Positions 52,379-63,587 of a stretch of 64,000 nt of DNA are shown here, piece after piece. Source of the DNA: Actinomadura montaniterrae (GTDB taxonomy: Bacteria > Actinomycetota > Actinomycetes > Streptosporangiales > Streptosporangiaceae); assembly GCF_008923365.1 (NCBI RefSeq), contig NZ_WBMR01000018.1, positions 18,754 to 82,753 on the forward strand, in the 5' to 3' direction. The position numbers and the translations under genes are program-made. The notes beneath the pieces were generated by a model, which searched no databases, had not been told where the DNA came from, and was given only the letters and a program-made list of their open reading frames with translations. Within the stretch, counting starts at the first letter, position 1; every line of letters starts with the position of its first letter.

Positions 52379-52641
52379 GCGGGCCCTCAACGGCTCTTCA
52401 CGGACTCGTCCTGGTGGAGACGGCGCCGGAGACATCGCCCAGCGACATCGCCGCCCGAACCAAAGCCCCCCTTCACACCCCTAACCTCGCCCGGATCCGC
52501 TGACAGCGATAGACCTCGCCCGCCCCTCTCGTCGGGGTCGATGCTGGCGTTGATGATCGGGTGGGCTTTCAGCGTCTCGGCCGGGGCTCTGAAGAAGAAC
52601 GAAAACAGCCGACCTCGCCACCCGCACCCGAGACAACAAGA
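52379..52641. other. Decayed stretch between permease remnant and ROK kinase
   Basis: No intact gene. On the minus strand at about 52520-52570 a short peptide LKAHPIINASIDPDERGG recalls the catalytic domain of 2-oxoacid dehydrogenase E2 proteins; it is too short to call. Confidence 0.3.
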
Positions 52642-53565
52642 TCACCCCGGGATAGGGAACTCGAGCTGAGCGGTCGGGAGGGCGGTGCGGGCCGCGCCCA
52701 GCAGTCCGGCGGAACGTCCGAGCTCGAACGGTTCGACGGTCAGCCGCCGGACGTAATCGAGGGTGAGGAAGCCTTCCAGGTGCCTGCGCAGCGGCGCGAA
52801 GAGCACTTCACCGGCGGCCGAGAGGCCACCGCCGATCACGACGCGGTCCAGGTCGCAGACCGTGGCCGTGGCGGCGATGCCGCGGGCCAGCGCTCGGGTG
52901 CCGCGGTCGAACGCGGCGAGCGCGATCGGGTCGCCTTGAGCGGCATCGACGGAGAGGGCGCGGGCGTCGGGCCCCGTCCACCCTTGGCCTTGAGCCCACC
53001 TGACCATCGACGGTCCGCTCGCGTAGGCCTCGACGCATCCGACGCCGCCACACGAGCACGGTGGACCTGCCGGGTCGGCGACGACGTGCCCGATGTGGCC
53101 GGCGTTGCCGCTCGGACCGAGGTACACCTCGCCGTCGAGGACGAGACCGCCGCCGATGCCCGTGGACACCACGATCCCGAGCATCGCCGCGACCCCGCGC
53201 CCCGCGCCGAGCCAGTGCTCGCCCAACGCCGCCGCGATGCCGTCGCCGACCAGGACGGACGGGACGCCGGAGATGATCGTGCCGACCAGGTCGAGCAGCG
53301 GGAACTCCCGCCAGGCCGGGATGTTCACCGGGCTCACGCGGCCGCTTGAGAGGTCGATCGGACCCGCCGAGGCCAACCCGATCGCGCGTGGCGACGCGCC
53401 CTCGGCCACCGAGCCGAGCAGCTCGCGCATCGCCTCCTCGAGCAGAGGCTCGGTGGCGGGGGTGGCGATTTCGGACTGGCGGAGCAGCCGCCCGTCGGCG
53501 CCCACGAGAGCGGCGCTGATCTTGGTGCCGCCGATGTCCGCCGCGAGCACGACGTCATGGTCCAT
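52642..53565 (-). CDS. ROK-family sugar kinase
   Basis: 307 aa from ATG 53565. It has the N-terminal phosphate site LAADIGGTKISAALV, STGIGGGLVLDGEVY, GHIGHVVADPAGPPCSCGGV with the zinc-binding Cys cluster, and VIGGGLSAAGEVL. These are glucokinase / N-acetyl-sugar kinase features. The catalytic Asp region VPSVLVGDGIAAALGEHW is present, though the usual N-D-A reads GDG. It lies near a ROK-type regulator remnant and sugar permease remnants, so it belonged to a sugar uptake locus. Sugar unknown. Confidence 0.83.
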   Translation of the reverse strand: MDHDVVLAADIGGTKISAALVGADGRLLRQSEIATPATEPLLEEAMRELLGSVAEGASPRAIGLASAGPIDLSSGRVSPVNIPAWREFPLLDLVGTIISGVPSVLVGDGIAAALGEHWLGAGRGVAAMLGIVVSTGIGGGLVLDGEVYLGPSGNAGHIGHVVADPAGPPCSCGGVGCVEAYASGPSMVRWAQGQGWTGPDARALSVDAAQGDPIALAAFDRGTRALARGIAATATVCDLDRVVIGGGLSAAGEVLFAPLRRHLEGFLTLDYVRRLTVEPFELGRSAGLLGAARTALPTAQLEFPIPG

Positions 53566-53635
53566 GAAGAAATCCTTGGTCTGCGAGGCGTTGGGTGAGC
53601 GGCTTGCGGACGGCGGAGGCGACGAACGGCTCCGG

Positions 53636-54090
53636 TCAGTCCTCCAGGAGCGCCGACAGCTGCGGCGAATAGGTGGCGTGCAGGACGAGCGAGGCCGCGC
53701 CGACGACGGCGGCGTCCGGGCCGAGCGGCGACACCGCGACGTCCGCGACCCGGATGTGCCGTGACAGCGGTCTGGTCGCCAGGGCCTCGGCGACGGCGTC
53801 ACGGTAGAGGGCCTCGATGTGCCTGATGCCGTGACCGCCCAGCACGATCAGGTCGACGTCGGTGATGTTCGCGACGTTGACCGCGACGGACGCGACGCGT
53901 TCGGCGGCCTCGCGGGTGACCGCGGTGGCGAGTGGGTCCCCCTCGGCGGCGGCGTGCCGCACCGCCGCGTGGTCGACGGTGCCGGGGTCGCGCTTGAAGA
54001 GCGTCTCCAGCGTGCTGCCCGTTCCGCCCTCGGCGAGCCTGCGGTGCGTCTCGGCGGTGATGGCGGCGGGGCTGATCAGGCTCTCGGCGT
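53636..54090 (-). pseudogene. ROK-family transcriptional regulator, C-terminal remnant
   Basis: Reads ESLISPAAITAETHRRLAEG, then ERVASVAVNVANITDVDLIV, LGGHGIRHIEALYRDAVAEA and a final LVLHATYSPQLSALLED. This is the last 145 or so residues of a NagC/XylR-type regulator. The DNA-binding part and most of the kinase-like domain are missing; a stop lies just upstream of the homology and a tandem repeat begins about 30 bp further on. Confidence 0.65.
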
Positions 54091-54121
54091 TTCATCCAGG
54101 TCCTGCTCGGCACGAACGAGC

Positions 54122-54175
54122 CCTGCCCACCCTGCCCACCCTGCCCACCCTGCCCACCCTGCCCACCCTGCCCAT
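54122..54175. repeat. Six tandem copies of a 9-bp unit
   Basis: CCTGCCCAC repeated from 54122 to 54175, the last copy ending in T. It lies at the 5' break of the ROK regulator remnant. Confidence 0.9.
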
Positions 54176-54476
54176 CGTCCAAGGCTAGGCGCAGGTTTGG
54201 CTGTAACCCTCCGGCGCCCGCGCCTCTCAGCGACCAACTGGAAAGACTGACCCCGGCACCGTGGTTTGCCTGCGTGCGTACATAATTCGAGGCTGCGATC
54301 AGAACGGACTGCTCGCCATCTCAAGCGGTACGAAAATTGGTGCGCACACAGCCGTTAACAGAGTCCGACTCAAACGGCGCACACCTGGACGGCAGCGGGC
54401 CGCGCACACTAACCATTTGCTCTCAATTCGCAAACCAGGAGTGTTGGCTTCGTCTTTCTCGTTCGTCTGGGGGTGG
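54176..54476. other. Gap without gene
   Basis: About 300 bp, less GC-rich than its surroundings (54280-54450). No frame with a recognisable protein; no clear promoter assigned. Confidence 0.4.
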
Positions 54477-55055
54477 TCACGAAGGGGGGGTGGGTTTTCT
54501 TGCGGTGAAGCGGAATTGGTGTTGGTTGGGGCGGTGGACGGTGATGTCTGCGAATCCGGCGGCGTGCAGGCGGTCTTCGAGGGTGTCGGGGTCGACGGGT
54601 ACGTAGGTGTCGTCGCGGTGTCCCCGCCGGATCATTTCGCTGTCGACGGAGTCGACTCCGAGCAGAGCGGCGCCGGGCCTCAGGAGGGCGTGGAGCCGGA
54701 CGAACAACTCGTCCTGGGCCTGGGGTGACTCCATGTGGTGAAGCATTGAGAAGCAGGTCCCGGCGGTGAACCGGCCCACGGCGAGTTCGACGGTGCGGGC
54801 GTCCCCGTGGATGACCGTCACGTTCTGTCCGTGGAGGCGTTCGCGAAGGCCGGTTGCCAGGTCGTGGTCCACTTCGACCGCGGTCACCTTGCCGGCCACT
54901 TCGAGGAGCAGGTCGGTGGTGAGACCGGGGCCAGGGCCGATCTCCAGGACGTCATCACCGAGGTCGGCCGTGCGCTGTAGCCACGGAAGCAGGTCGGTGC
55001 GCAGCGTCTGGGCCCAGGCGGGGCTCGCCAGGTACGACAGGTGGGATTCGTTCAT
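54477..55055 (-). CDS. SAM-dependent class I methyltransferase
   Basis: 192 aa from ATG 55055. DDVLEIGPGPGLTTDLLLE is the SAM-binding motif I, VTAVEVDHDLA the acidic strand 2, VIHGDARTVEL strand 3 and GTCFSMLHHMES strand 4. The end is short, so the fold is minimal. It is divergent from an AraC regulator 22 bp away, which probably controls it. Acceptor unknown. Confidence 0.82.
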   Translation of the reverse strand: MNESHLSYLASPAWAQTLRTDLLPWLQRTADLGDDVLEIGPGPGLTTDLLLEVAGKVTAVEVDHDLATGLRERLHGQNVTVIHGDARTVELAVGRFTAGTCFSMLHHMESPQAQDELFVRLHALLRPGAALLGVDSVDSEMIRRGHRDDTYVPVDPDTLEDRLHAAGFADITVHRPNQHQFRFTARKPTPPS

Positions 55056-55077
55056 GCAACATTGGTACCGTTCGGGC

Positions 55078-55926
55078 ATGGCAGCCCGCTCTGCGGAAAC
55101 GGCCGTTCTCGCGCCCTCAGCGGCCAATGACAGGCGGGTGATGCCCGGTCCGTACGGAGGGATGGCCGCCGGGTCGTACGCATTTGAAGGCGATCTGCGC
55201 GATCTGCCGGCGGACATGCCGTGGCATTCGCATGATCTGCATCAACTTGAATACGCCTTCGAAGGCGTGGTGCTGGTGGAGACCGCGGTGGCGCGCTACC
55301 GCCTCCCGCCGCGGCAGGCGGTGTGGATTCCGGCGGGCCTGGCGCACAAGAGCACCTTCGCGCAGGCCAGGACCGTGTCGGTGTTCTTCGAGCCGTCCCT
55401 GGTCCCTGACCGGGCGGGCCGCGCCCGCGTCCTGCCGGTGGAACCGGTCCTCCGCGAAATGATGATCTATGCGTTGCGCTGGCGCATCGGCAGGACGTCC
55501 AGCGATCCGGTGGCCGACAGCTACTTCGAGACCCTGGCCCATCTGGTGTCCGATGGGCTGCGGTACGAGCTGCCGTTCTTCCTGCCCACCAGCACCGACC
55601 CGCTCGTCGCCGCCGTGATGCGCCATACCGACGACCATCTGGACACCGTGGATCTGCGGCAGGTCTGCGAAACGGTCCGCGTCTCGGAGCGGACGCTGCG
55701 CCGCCGTTTCCACGCCTCGACCGGAATGACCTGGCGGCAGTACACCCTGCACAGCAGAATCCTGCATGCCATGACGTTGCTCGTCGATCAGGAAGCCACG
55801 ATCATGAGTGTCGCCACCGCCGTCGGGTTCGACAGCGCCAGCGCGTTCAGCCGCGCATTCCAAAGTTATACCGGGCGTACACCTACCGCGTTCCGGCAGA
55901 AGCGCGGCGCCTCAGAGGTCGCTTGA
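55078..55926 (+). CDS. AraC-family transcriptional regulator
   Basis: 282 aa from ATG 55078 (ATG 55141 is an alternative). The N-terminal cupin part has MPWHSHDLHQLEYAFEGVVL and YRLPPRQAVWIPAGLAHKST. The C-terminal double HTH has LRQVCETVRVSERTLRRRFH and IMSVATAVGFDSASAFSRAF with QSYTGRTPTAFR. Divergent from the methyltransferase gene. Confidence 0.88.
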   Translation: MAARSAETAVLAPSAANDRRVMPGPYGGMAAGSYAFEGDLRDLPADMPWHSHDLHQLEYAFEGVVLVETAVARYRLPPRQAVWIPAGLAHKSTFAQARTVSVFFEPSLVPDRAGRARVLPVEPVLREMMIYALRWRIGRTSSDPVADSYFETLAHLVSDGLRYELPFFLPTSTDPLVAAVMRHTDDHLDTVDLRQVCETVRVSERTLRRRFHASTGMTWRQYTLHSRILHAMTLLVDQEATIMSVATAVGFDSASAFSRAFQSYTGRTPTAFRQKRGASEVA

Positions 55927-56628
55927 TCCAGTGCAGTGCAGGCGTTACGCGCCACCTTGGTCGAGTAGGAGGTGTGACAACCCGGGATAGCCGCACTGCA
56001 AGGACGTACGCCGTCGAAGATGTTGGCGGCTACGACGAGGGGATCTGACGCACTCAAAGAAGTCGATGAGGCAAGCTCCTGCTCGCCGGCGGGCGTCGAC
56101 CCGGACGATCGCTCCAGTGACCTCGCGGGAGAGCCGGTCACACGTGAACCAGAACCGGTCCTGGCGCTGACCAGCATCGTCCTCCCCACACCGAATCCCG
56201 CCCGCGCAGCCATCCGACCTGCAGCGAGTCCATCAATTCCGGCTGAACTCAGGGCTCGGCTCGTCGGCCTCGGCCTCCAGATCCTCCGGTCTTGCCCCGT
56301 CACGTCGCAGTTGGGAGCCGTATTCACATGCGAAGAACTCGCCAAAGCCTGCGCCACCACCCAGGCGCTCTTGCCGGTCCTGTCCGCACGCAAGACCGAC
56401 GTCCTCGCCTGCATCACGCTCGGCTGGACGAACCTCCTAGTGAGCCGCTCGCTCGCCTGCTGGGCGAATGGGCCGCCACTGCGCTTGTGGAGAGCTTCAG
56501 CCCGCCGCCCCCAACGCTGACGACTTGCACGGACATGGTGTTTTCGGGAGGCCACAGGGTCGTCCCTGCCCGCCTCCGCCTCGATCCGCAAAGCCGATCA
56601 CGGGCGGCGGACGCGTGCGCTAGGGCGG
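55927..56628. other. About 700 bp without a supported gene
   Basis: Open frames exist on both strands (for instance plus 56020-56520), but neither reads as a known family nor has a convincing ribosome site. It separates the AraC gene from the end of the acyl-CoA operon. Possibly decayed genes. Confidence 0.35.
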
Positions 56629-57771
56629 TCACAGGGATCTCGCGATCAGCTCCTTCATGAGTTCGTTGGCGCCGCCGTAGATCCGTTGTGCTCGCGCGTC
56701 GGCGTACATGCGGGCGATCGGGTACTCGCGCATGTAGCCGTAGCCGCCGAACAGCTGCAGGCAGCGGTCGACGACCTGGCACTGCATGTCGGTAAGCCAG
56801 TACTTGGCCATCGCTGCCGTGGCGCCGTCGAGCCGGCCGGCCAGGTGCCGCTGGACGCAGTCGTCGAGGAAGGCCCGGCCGACCCTGGTGAGGGCCGCGC
56901 ACTCGGCGAGCTCGAAGCGGGTGTTCTGGAAGGTGAAGGACGGCCTGCCGAAGAGCGTCCGGTCCTTGACGTAGTCGACGGTGAGGTCGACGGCCCGTTC
57001 AGCGCTGGAGACGGCGCCCACGGCGATCAGCAGGCGTTCCTGCGGCAGTTGCCGCAGGAGCAGGTCGAGTCCCTCGCCCTCGCCGCCGAGGAGGTTGCCG
57101 GCGGGGACGCGGACATCGTCGAAGAACAGCTCGGCCGTGTCGGCGGCATGCTGGCCGATCTTGTCGAGGGTGCGGCCCCGCCGGAAGCCGGCGCGGTCGC
57201 GGGTGTCGACGACGAGGAGGGAGAGTTCGCCGGGCCCGGAGGCGGGCGTCTTGGCGGCGACGATGACGAGGTCGGCGGTGCCTCCGTTGGAGATGAAGGT
57301 CTTCGTGCCGTTGAGGACGTAGTGGTCACCGTCGCGGACCGCGGTACTGCGGATGCCCTTGAGGTCGCTGCCCGCCGATGGTTCGGTCATGGCGATCGCG
57401 GCGATGGTCGTGCCGGAGACCATGCCGGGCAACCAGCGCTTCTTCTGCTCCTCCGTGCCGTGGTCGAGCAGGTACGACGCCACCATCCCGCTGTGCACGG
57501 GATTTCCCCAGCCCTTGTCGAGCACCCGGTTCTGCTCCTCGGTGATGACGATCTGGTGGAGCAGTGTCCCGCCGGGTCCGCCGTATTCGGCCGGCACGGT
57601 GGGGCAGAGCAGACCGACCCGTCCCGCGAGCCGCCAGAAGGCCCGGTCGACGTGCCGCTGCCGCTCCCACCGCTCGGAGTGCGGCAGTGCCTCGCGGACG
57701 AAGAAGTCCCGGGCGGTTCGCCGCAGCAGCGCGAGTTCGTCGGTCATCCATGGGGGGTCGTCCAGTGTCAT
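56629..57771 (-). CDS. Acyl-CoA dehydrogenase, long-chain/isovaleryl type
   Basis: 380 aa; ATG 57771 overlaps the upstream stop by ATGA. It shows AIAMTEPSAGSDLKGI and YVLNGTKTFISNG (flavin-binding middle domain) and LFGGYGYMREYPIARMYADA near the end. The C-terminal YGGANELMKELIA lacks the Glu used by medium-chain enzymes; the Glu in LLIAVGAVSSAER matches the base position of the long-chain/isovaleryl group. It would form the 2-enoyl-CoA at the head of beta-oxidation. Last gene of the operon. Confidence 0.9.
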   Translation of the reverse strand: MTLDDPPWMTDELALLRRTARDFFVREALPHSERWERQRHVDRAFWRLAGRVGLLCPTVPAEYGGPGGTLLHQIVITEEQNRVLDKGWGNPVHSGMVASYLLDHGTEEQKKRWLPGMVSGTTIAAIAMTEPSAGSDLKGIRSTAVRDGDHYVLNGTKTFISNGGTADLVIVAAKTPASGPGELSLLVVDTRDRAGFRRGRTLDKIGQHAADTAELFFDDVRVPAGNLLGGEGEGLDLLLRQLPQERLLIAVGAVSSAERAVDLTVDYVKDRTLFGRPSFTFQNTRFELAECAALTRVGRAFLDDCVQRHLAGRLDGATAAMAKYWLTDMQCQVVDRCLQLFGGYGYMREYPIARMYADARAQRIYGGANELMKELIARSL

Positions 57772-59924
57772 GCCGGTTCTCCGGCGTAGCGGTCAGCGCG
57801 CTCGGCGCCGGTGAGCAGCGACGGCGGCGGCAGGAACCGGTCGCCGTAGGCGTCCGCCAGTTGCCTGGCGCGGGCGGCGAAGCCGGCCGGTCCGCCGTCG
57901 TATCCGTCGATGTACTGCAGGACGCCGCCGGTCCAGCGTGGATAGCCGATGCCGAGCAGCGAGCCGACGTTGGCGTCGGCGGCGGATTCGATGACGCGCT
58001 CGTCGAGGCAGCGCACCGCCTCGATCGCCTCGATGAACAGCAGGCGTTCCACGAGGTCCTGAAAGGGCACGTCGGTCCGGTCCCCGCCGAAGGCGTCGGG
58101 CAGGCCCGGCCACAGGCGGGCGCGCCGGCCGCTGGCGTAGTCGTAGAAGCCGGCTCCGGCCGTCCGGCCGCCCCTGCCGTACTCGTCGAGCATGCGGACG
58201 ACGACCTGCTCCGCGACTCCGGGGGCCTCGCCCTCGGCCCGCCCGACGGCCCGGATGCGGCGCATGAGCGCGAAGTTGAGCTCGTCGGACAGTTGCAGGA
58301 CGGGCGTGGGATAGCCGGCCTGCCGGCACGCCTGCTCGATCGAGGGCGCCGGGACGCCCTCGGCCAGCATCCGCAGCCCCTCGTCGTTGAAGGTGCGGAT
58401 GACGCGGCTGGTGAAGAAGCCGCGGCTGTCGTTCACGACGATCGCCGTCTTCTTCAGCAGCCGTACGACGTCGAGCGCGCGGTGCAGGGTCTCGTCGCTG
58501 GTCGCCTTGCCGCGGATGACCTCGACCAGCGGCATCTTGTGGACGGGGCTGAAGAAGTGCAGCCCGACGAAGCCGGACGGGTCGGACGTGCCTTCGGCCA
58601 GGCCGGTGATGGGGAGGGTGGAGGTGTTGGAGGCGATCAGCGCGTCCTCGGCGAGGTGGGGTTCGACTGCGGCGAGCGCGTCCGCCTTGACGGCCGGGTC
58701 CTCGAACACCGCCTCGATGACGAGCCGGGCAACCGAGGCCTGGGCGGCATCGGCGGCGGGGGTGATCCGGCTCAGGATACGGTCGCGGTCGCCGGTGCCG
58801 AGGCGGCCCCTGGCGACGGCGTCGGCGAGGACGCCGGCCACCCGCTCCTTGCCGCGCTCGGCCGCTGCCATGGAGGTGTCGGTGAGGACGACGTGCATGC
58901 CGGCGGCCGCGCAGGCGTGGGCGATCCCGGCGCCCATCATCCCCGCGCCGAGCACGACCGCCCGGTCCGGGGCGAACGTCGCCGGCCCGGGCGGCCGGCC
59001 GCGCGGCCCCCGCACCCGGCGCATGTCGACGAAGAACGCCTTGATCATGTTCTTGGCGGTCGGCCCGGTGACCAGGTCGGCGAAGTACCGCGCTTCGATC
59101 TCCAGGGCGGTCTCGAAGTCGACCTGAGCGCCCTCGACGGCGGCGGCGAGGATGTGGTGCGGCGCCGGAAGGTTCGCGCCGCCGAGCCGCTTGCGCAGGT
59201 TCGCGGTCAGCCGCGGCAGCCCGGCCGCGAACGCCGGGTCGGCGGGGTCGCCGCCCGGCAGCCGGTGGCCGGGACGGTCCCAGGGCTGGACGGGGGCGGG
59301 GTTGGCCGCGATCCACTCTTTCGCCGCCGGCAGCAGGCCTGCTGCCGAGGGGACCAGCGCGTCGACCAGCCCCAGGTCTCTGGCCTGCGCGGGGGTGAAG
59401 CGGGTGCCGGGCAGCAGGACGCGGTCGAGCGCGGCGGTGATGCCGAGCATGCGGACGGTGCGCACGACGCCGCCCCCGCCCGGCAGCAGGCCGAGCGTGA
59501 CCTCGGGCAGCCCGAGCGGGATGGCGGGATCGTCGACGACGACCCGGTGGTGGGCGGCGAGCGCTAGTTCCAGGCCGCCGCCCAGCGCGGCGCCGCCGAT
59601 CGCGGCCACCACCGGCCGGCCGAGGGTCTCCAGGCGGCGCAGGTGGCCCTTGACGATCCGGCCGTAGTCCGGGTTCTTCGCGACGTCGTCGCGAGTGGTG
59701 CGGAGGATGTCGCGAAGGTCGCCTCCGGCGAAGAAGACCTTCTTCGCCGAGGTGATGACGACCCCGCGAATGGCGTCGCGTTCGGCTTCGAGCCGGTCGA
59801 CGGTGGTGCCGAGCGCGGCGCGGAAGGAGTCGGTCATCGTGTTGGCCGACTGGGTCGGGTCGTCGAGTGTCAACACGACGATGCCGTCGTCGTGTGCCCA
59901 TCGGATCGGGCTGTCGGTCGTCAT
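57768..59924 (-). CDS. Fused enoyl-CoA hydratase / 3-hydroxyacyl-CoA dehydrogenase (FadB/FadJ type)
   Basis: 718 aa from ATG 59924. The N-terminal crotonase domain has KKVFFAGGDLRDILR, IGGAALGGGLELALAAHH and PEVTLGLLPGGGGVVR. The NAD-binding HAD domain begins VLGAGMMGAGIAHACAAAG at about residue 325 and has SNTSTLPITGLAEG and GLHFFSPVHKMPLVEVI; two C-terminal HAD repeats follow. It hydrates and oxidises enoyl-CoA. It lies 8 bp after the thiolase gene. The first 30 residues read like short fatty-acid-oxidation complexes of actinomycetes. Confidence 0.9.
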   Translation of the reverse strand: MTTDSPIRWAHDDGIVVLTLDDPTQSANTMTDSFRAALGTTVDRLEAERDAIRGVVITSAKKVFFAGGDLRDILRTTRDDVAKNPDYGRIVKGHLRRLETLGRPVVAAIGGAALGGGLELALAAHHRVVVDDPAIPLGLPEVTLGLLPGGGGVVRTVRMLGITAALDRVLLPGTRFTPAQARDLGLVDALVPSAAGLLPAAKEWIAANPAPVQPWDRPGHRLPGGDPADPAFAAGLPRLTANLRKRLGGANLPAPHHILAAAVEGAQVDFETALEIEARYFADLVTGPTAKNMIKAFFVDMRRVRGPRGRPPGPATFAPDRAVVLGAGMMGAGIAHACAAAGMHVVLTDTSMAAAERGKERVAGVLADAVARGRLGTGDRDRILSRITPAADAAQASVARLVIEAVFEDPAVKADALAAVEPHLAEDALIASNTSTLPITGLAEGTSDPSGFVGLHFFSPVHKMPLVEVIRGKATSDETLHRALDVVRLLKKTAIVVNDSRGFFTSRVIRTFNDEGLRMLAEGVPAPSIEQACRQAGYPTPVLQLSDELNFALMRRIRAVGRAEGEAPGVAEQVVVRMLDEYGRGGRTAGAGFYDYASGRRARLWPGLPDAFGGDRTDVPFQDLVERLLFIEAIEAVRCLDERVIESAADANVGSLLGIGYPRWTGGVLQYIDGYDGGPAGFAARARQLADAYGDRFLPPPSLLTGAERADRYAGEPA

Positions 59925-59932
59925 CTGGTTCC

Positions 59933-61146
<1,214 letters not shown>

Positions 61147-61150
<4 letters not shown>

Positions 61151-62076
61151 TGCGGCCCCGCCGTGTCCTTGGCGGCCCGGGCGACGGGGGGCGCGGTCCT
61201 CCAGTCGGCGATCCCGTCGTCGGCCGTGGCCATCGGGACGCCGCCGCCGTGAAGTTCCGCCCAGTGCCCGTGCACGACGTGGTGCAGGGAGAAGGCGGCG
61301 TTCAACGCCGTGACGAACCCCTGCGCGTCCACGCTCTGGTTGACCGATTCCTTGACCATGAGCGAGGCCACCGTGGGCAGTTCCGCGATGCGGCGGGCGA
61401 AACGCAGGGTCCGCTCGCTCAGCTCGCCGCCCGGGAAGACCTTGTTGACCATCCCGAGCCGGTAGGCGTCCTCGGCGTCGATGGCGTCTCCGGTGAGGAG
61501 CAGTTCCTTGGCCTTGCGCGGGCCGAACTCCCATGGATGCGCGAAGTACTCGACGCCCGCGCCGCCGAGGCGGGGGCCGACCGGGTCGGCGAAGAGGGTG
61601 TCCTCCGCGGCGACGATGAGGTCGCACGCCCACATGAGCATCAGGCCCGCGGCATAGACCGAGCCGTGGACCTCGGCGATCGTCACCTTGCGCAGGTTGC
61701 GCCACCGCAGCGTGTTTTGGAAGAAGTAGTGCCACTCCTGGAGCATGCGGCGCTCGACCGACTGCCGGGTCCCGCCGTTGAAGGTGTAGGTCGGGTGCTG
61801 GTCCGGCCCGGGGGCGCGCTCGGTCAGCGCCTGCCGCGAGCCGAGGTCGTGGCCGGAGGAGAACGCCGCGCCGGCACCGGCGAGGATCACCACGCGGACG
61901 TCGTCGTCGCGCTCGGCGCGGGTGAAGGCGTCGTCGAGTTCGACCAGCAGCCCGCGGTTCTGGGCGTTGCGGGTCTCGGGGCGGTCGAGCGTGATGCGGA
62001 CGATGGTGCCGTCGTCGTGCGGCTCGTAGCGCAGGTAGGTGTACGAACCCGGGCGGGCGGCCTGGTCGTCGTTCAC
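61147..62076 (-). CDS. Enoyl-CoA hydratase/isomerase family protein
   Basis: 309 aa from GTG 62076, overlapping the upstream stop by GTGA. The oxyanion strands are [16 protein letters not shown] and [40 protein letters not shown] and [16 protein letters not shown] follow. It has an extended loop after residue 90 compared with simple ECHs. As the operon also has a fused hydratase, this one may be an isomerase or act on a special acyl-CoA. Confidence 0.85.
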
Positions 62077-63587
62077 TGGCTGTCCTCTGTGAGTCGGGCC
62101 TCTGTGAGTCGGGCCGTCTCCTCGGCCTGGACGGCGCCGCGGCGGAGTTTGCCGGCGTCGTCGCGGAGTGCTTCGGTGACGAAGCGGAACGAGCGGGGGA
62201 CCTTGTAGCGGACGAGGCGCTGTTCGACGAACGCGCGCAGGTCCTCGATGGTGAGATCGGCGGCGGGATCGGTCTGGACGACCGCGTGGGGACGCTGGCC
62301 CAAGTCGTCGTCGGGGAGCCCGACCACCGCACACGACAAGACGGAAGGGTGTTCGGAGATGGCGGCCTCGACCTCGGCCGGATACACGTTCGCTCCACCC
62401 ACCAACAGCATGTCGGTGTCGCGATCGGCCAGATACAGGTAGCCGTCCTCGTCCAGCCACCCCATGTCGCCCAGCGACTCCCAGCCGCCCTCGTACCGGC
62501 GCGCCTCGGCGCCGATGTACCGATAGGCCGGGCCCGAGCCGGCGGACCGGCGCATCACGACCCGCCCCACCTCGCCGGGCGGGGCCTCGTCGTCCCCGTC
62601 GCGGCCGATCACCTTGATCTCTCCGACGACCGGTCTGCCGACCGAGCCCGGATGGGCGGCCCACTCCGATCCAGAGATGACGGTGAACGCCTGCCCCTCC
62701 GTGCCGCCGTAGGCCTCGAAGAGGTGCTCGGGGCCGACGAGGTCGATCCAGCGCCGTTTCAGCCAGGGCGGGCAGGGCGCAGCGGTGTGCAGCACCGCGT
62801 CAAGCGAGCTCACGTCGTACCCGCCGGGCTCCGCGTCGAGGATCCGCAGGATGCGCAGCATCATGGTGGGCACGAGGGCGAGGTAGGTGACGCGGTGGCG
62901 CTCGATCTCCTCCAGCGTCCTCCGCGCGTCGAACTTCGGCAGCACGATCACGTGCTGGCCGAGGAAGGTGCCGCCGAACGCCGACAGGAATGGCGCGTTG
63001 TGGTAGAGCGGACCGGGCACCAGCGCGACCTGCCCCCGGCGGAGCATGAACGGGCGCAGGAAGGCGTCGGGATCGACGGCTCCGCCACGGCCGGCCACGA
63101 TGAGCTTGGGACTTCCGGTGCTACCCCCGGAGGTCGTCGCCTTCCACGCCGGGGCGACGCGCGGGCCGAGAGGCGTGTCGGCGAGCGCCGCGTCGGGCTC
63201 GAATCCCGGTGGGACGGCGGGTGTGCCGTCGGCCGCGGCGCCGACGACCAGGGCGGGCCCTGCCAGCTTGATGATCCTGGACAGTTCGGGGCCGGGAAGG
63301 CGGGGCGACACCGGCTGCGGCGTGGCGCCCAGCTTCCAGATCGCGTAGCAGACCTCGAAGAACTCGATCCCGTTGGGCAGCGCGACCGTGACGAAGTCAC
63401 CCCGCCCGACGCCCAGGGCCTCGTACGCGCGGGCCAGCCGGTTGGCGCGGGACTCGAGCTCGCCGTACGTCCGGGTGTGCCCGTCGCAGGTGACCGCCGG
63501 GCGATCGGCGTCCGCGGCGTAGGCCGTGAGGAGATCGCCGATCGGCGTCAGGGTGCTCGTGCCCGAAGCGGGCTGCGCTGTCGTCAC
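62073..63587 (-). CDS. AMP-forming acyl-CoA ligase, copy 1 (complete)
   Basis: 504 aa from GTG 63587, overlapping the upstream stop (GTGA). The motifs are [15 protein letters not shown] (P-loop), [54 protein letters not shown] and the C-terminal catalytic Lys in DDAGKLRRG. The tail ends with a short RLTEARLTE repeat. It activates a fatty or cyclic acid before beta-oxidation. Its last quarter is identical at the DNA level to the next gene upstream. Confidence 0.9.
   Translation of the reverse strand: MTTAQPASGTSTLTPIGDLLTAYAADADRPAVTCDGHTRTYGELESRANRLARAYEALGVGRGDFVTVALPNGIEFFEVCYAIWKLGATPQPVSPRLPGPELSRIIKLAGPALVVGAAADGTPAVPPGFEPDAALADTPLGPRVAPAWKATTSGGSTGSPKLIVAGRGGAVDPDAFLRPFMLRRGQVALVPGPLYHNAPFLSAFGGTFLGQHVIVLPKFDARRTLEEIERHRVTYLALVPTMMLRILRILDAEPGGYDVSSLDAVLHTAAPCPPWLKRRWIDLVGPEHLFEAYGGTEGQAFTVISGSEWAAHPGSVGRPVVGEIKVIGRDGDDEAPPGEVGRVVMRRSAGSGPAYRYIGAEARRYEGGWESLGDMGWLDEDGYLYLADRDTDMLLVGGANVYPAEVEAAISEHPSVLSCAVVGLPDDDLGQRPHAVVQTDPAADLTIEDLRAFVEQRLVRYKVPRSFRFVTEALRDDAGKLRRGAVQAEETARLTEARLTEDSQ
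62129..62495. repeat. 367-bp direct repeat, left copy
   Basis: Matches 63634-64000 base for base as far as I can compare by eye, at an offset of 1505 bp. It covers the 3' quarter of the ligase gene, from the GGACGGCGCC near the Lys loop upward. The repeat may extend past the window in the right copy. Confidence 0.9.

Noticed and set aside
53862..54188. PAHPAH-like and GQGGQG-like repeat peptides
   Set aside because: They are translations of the 9-bp tandem repeat and the antisense of the ROK remnant, not a gene.
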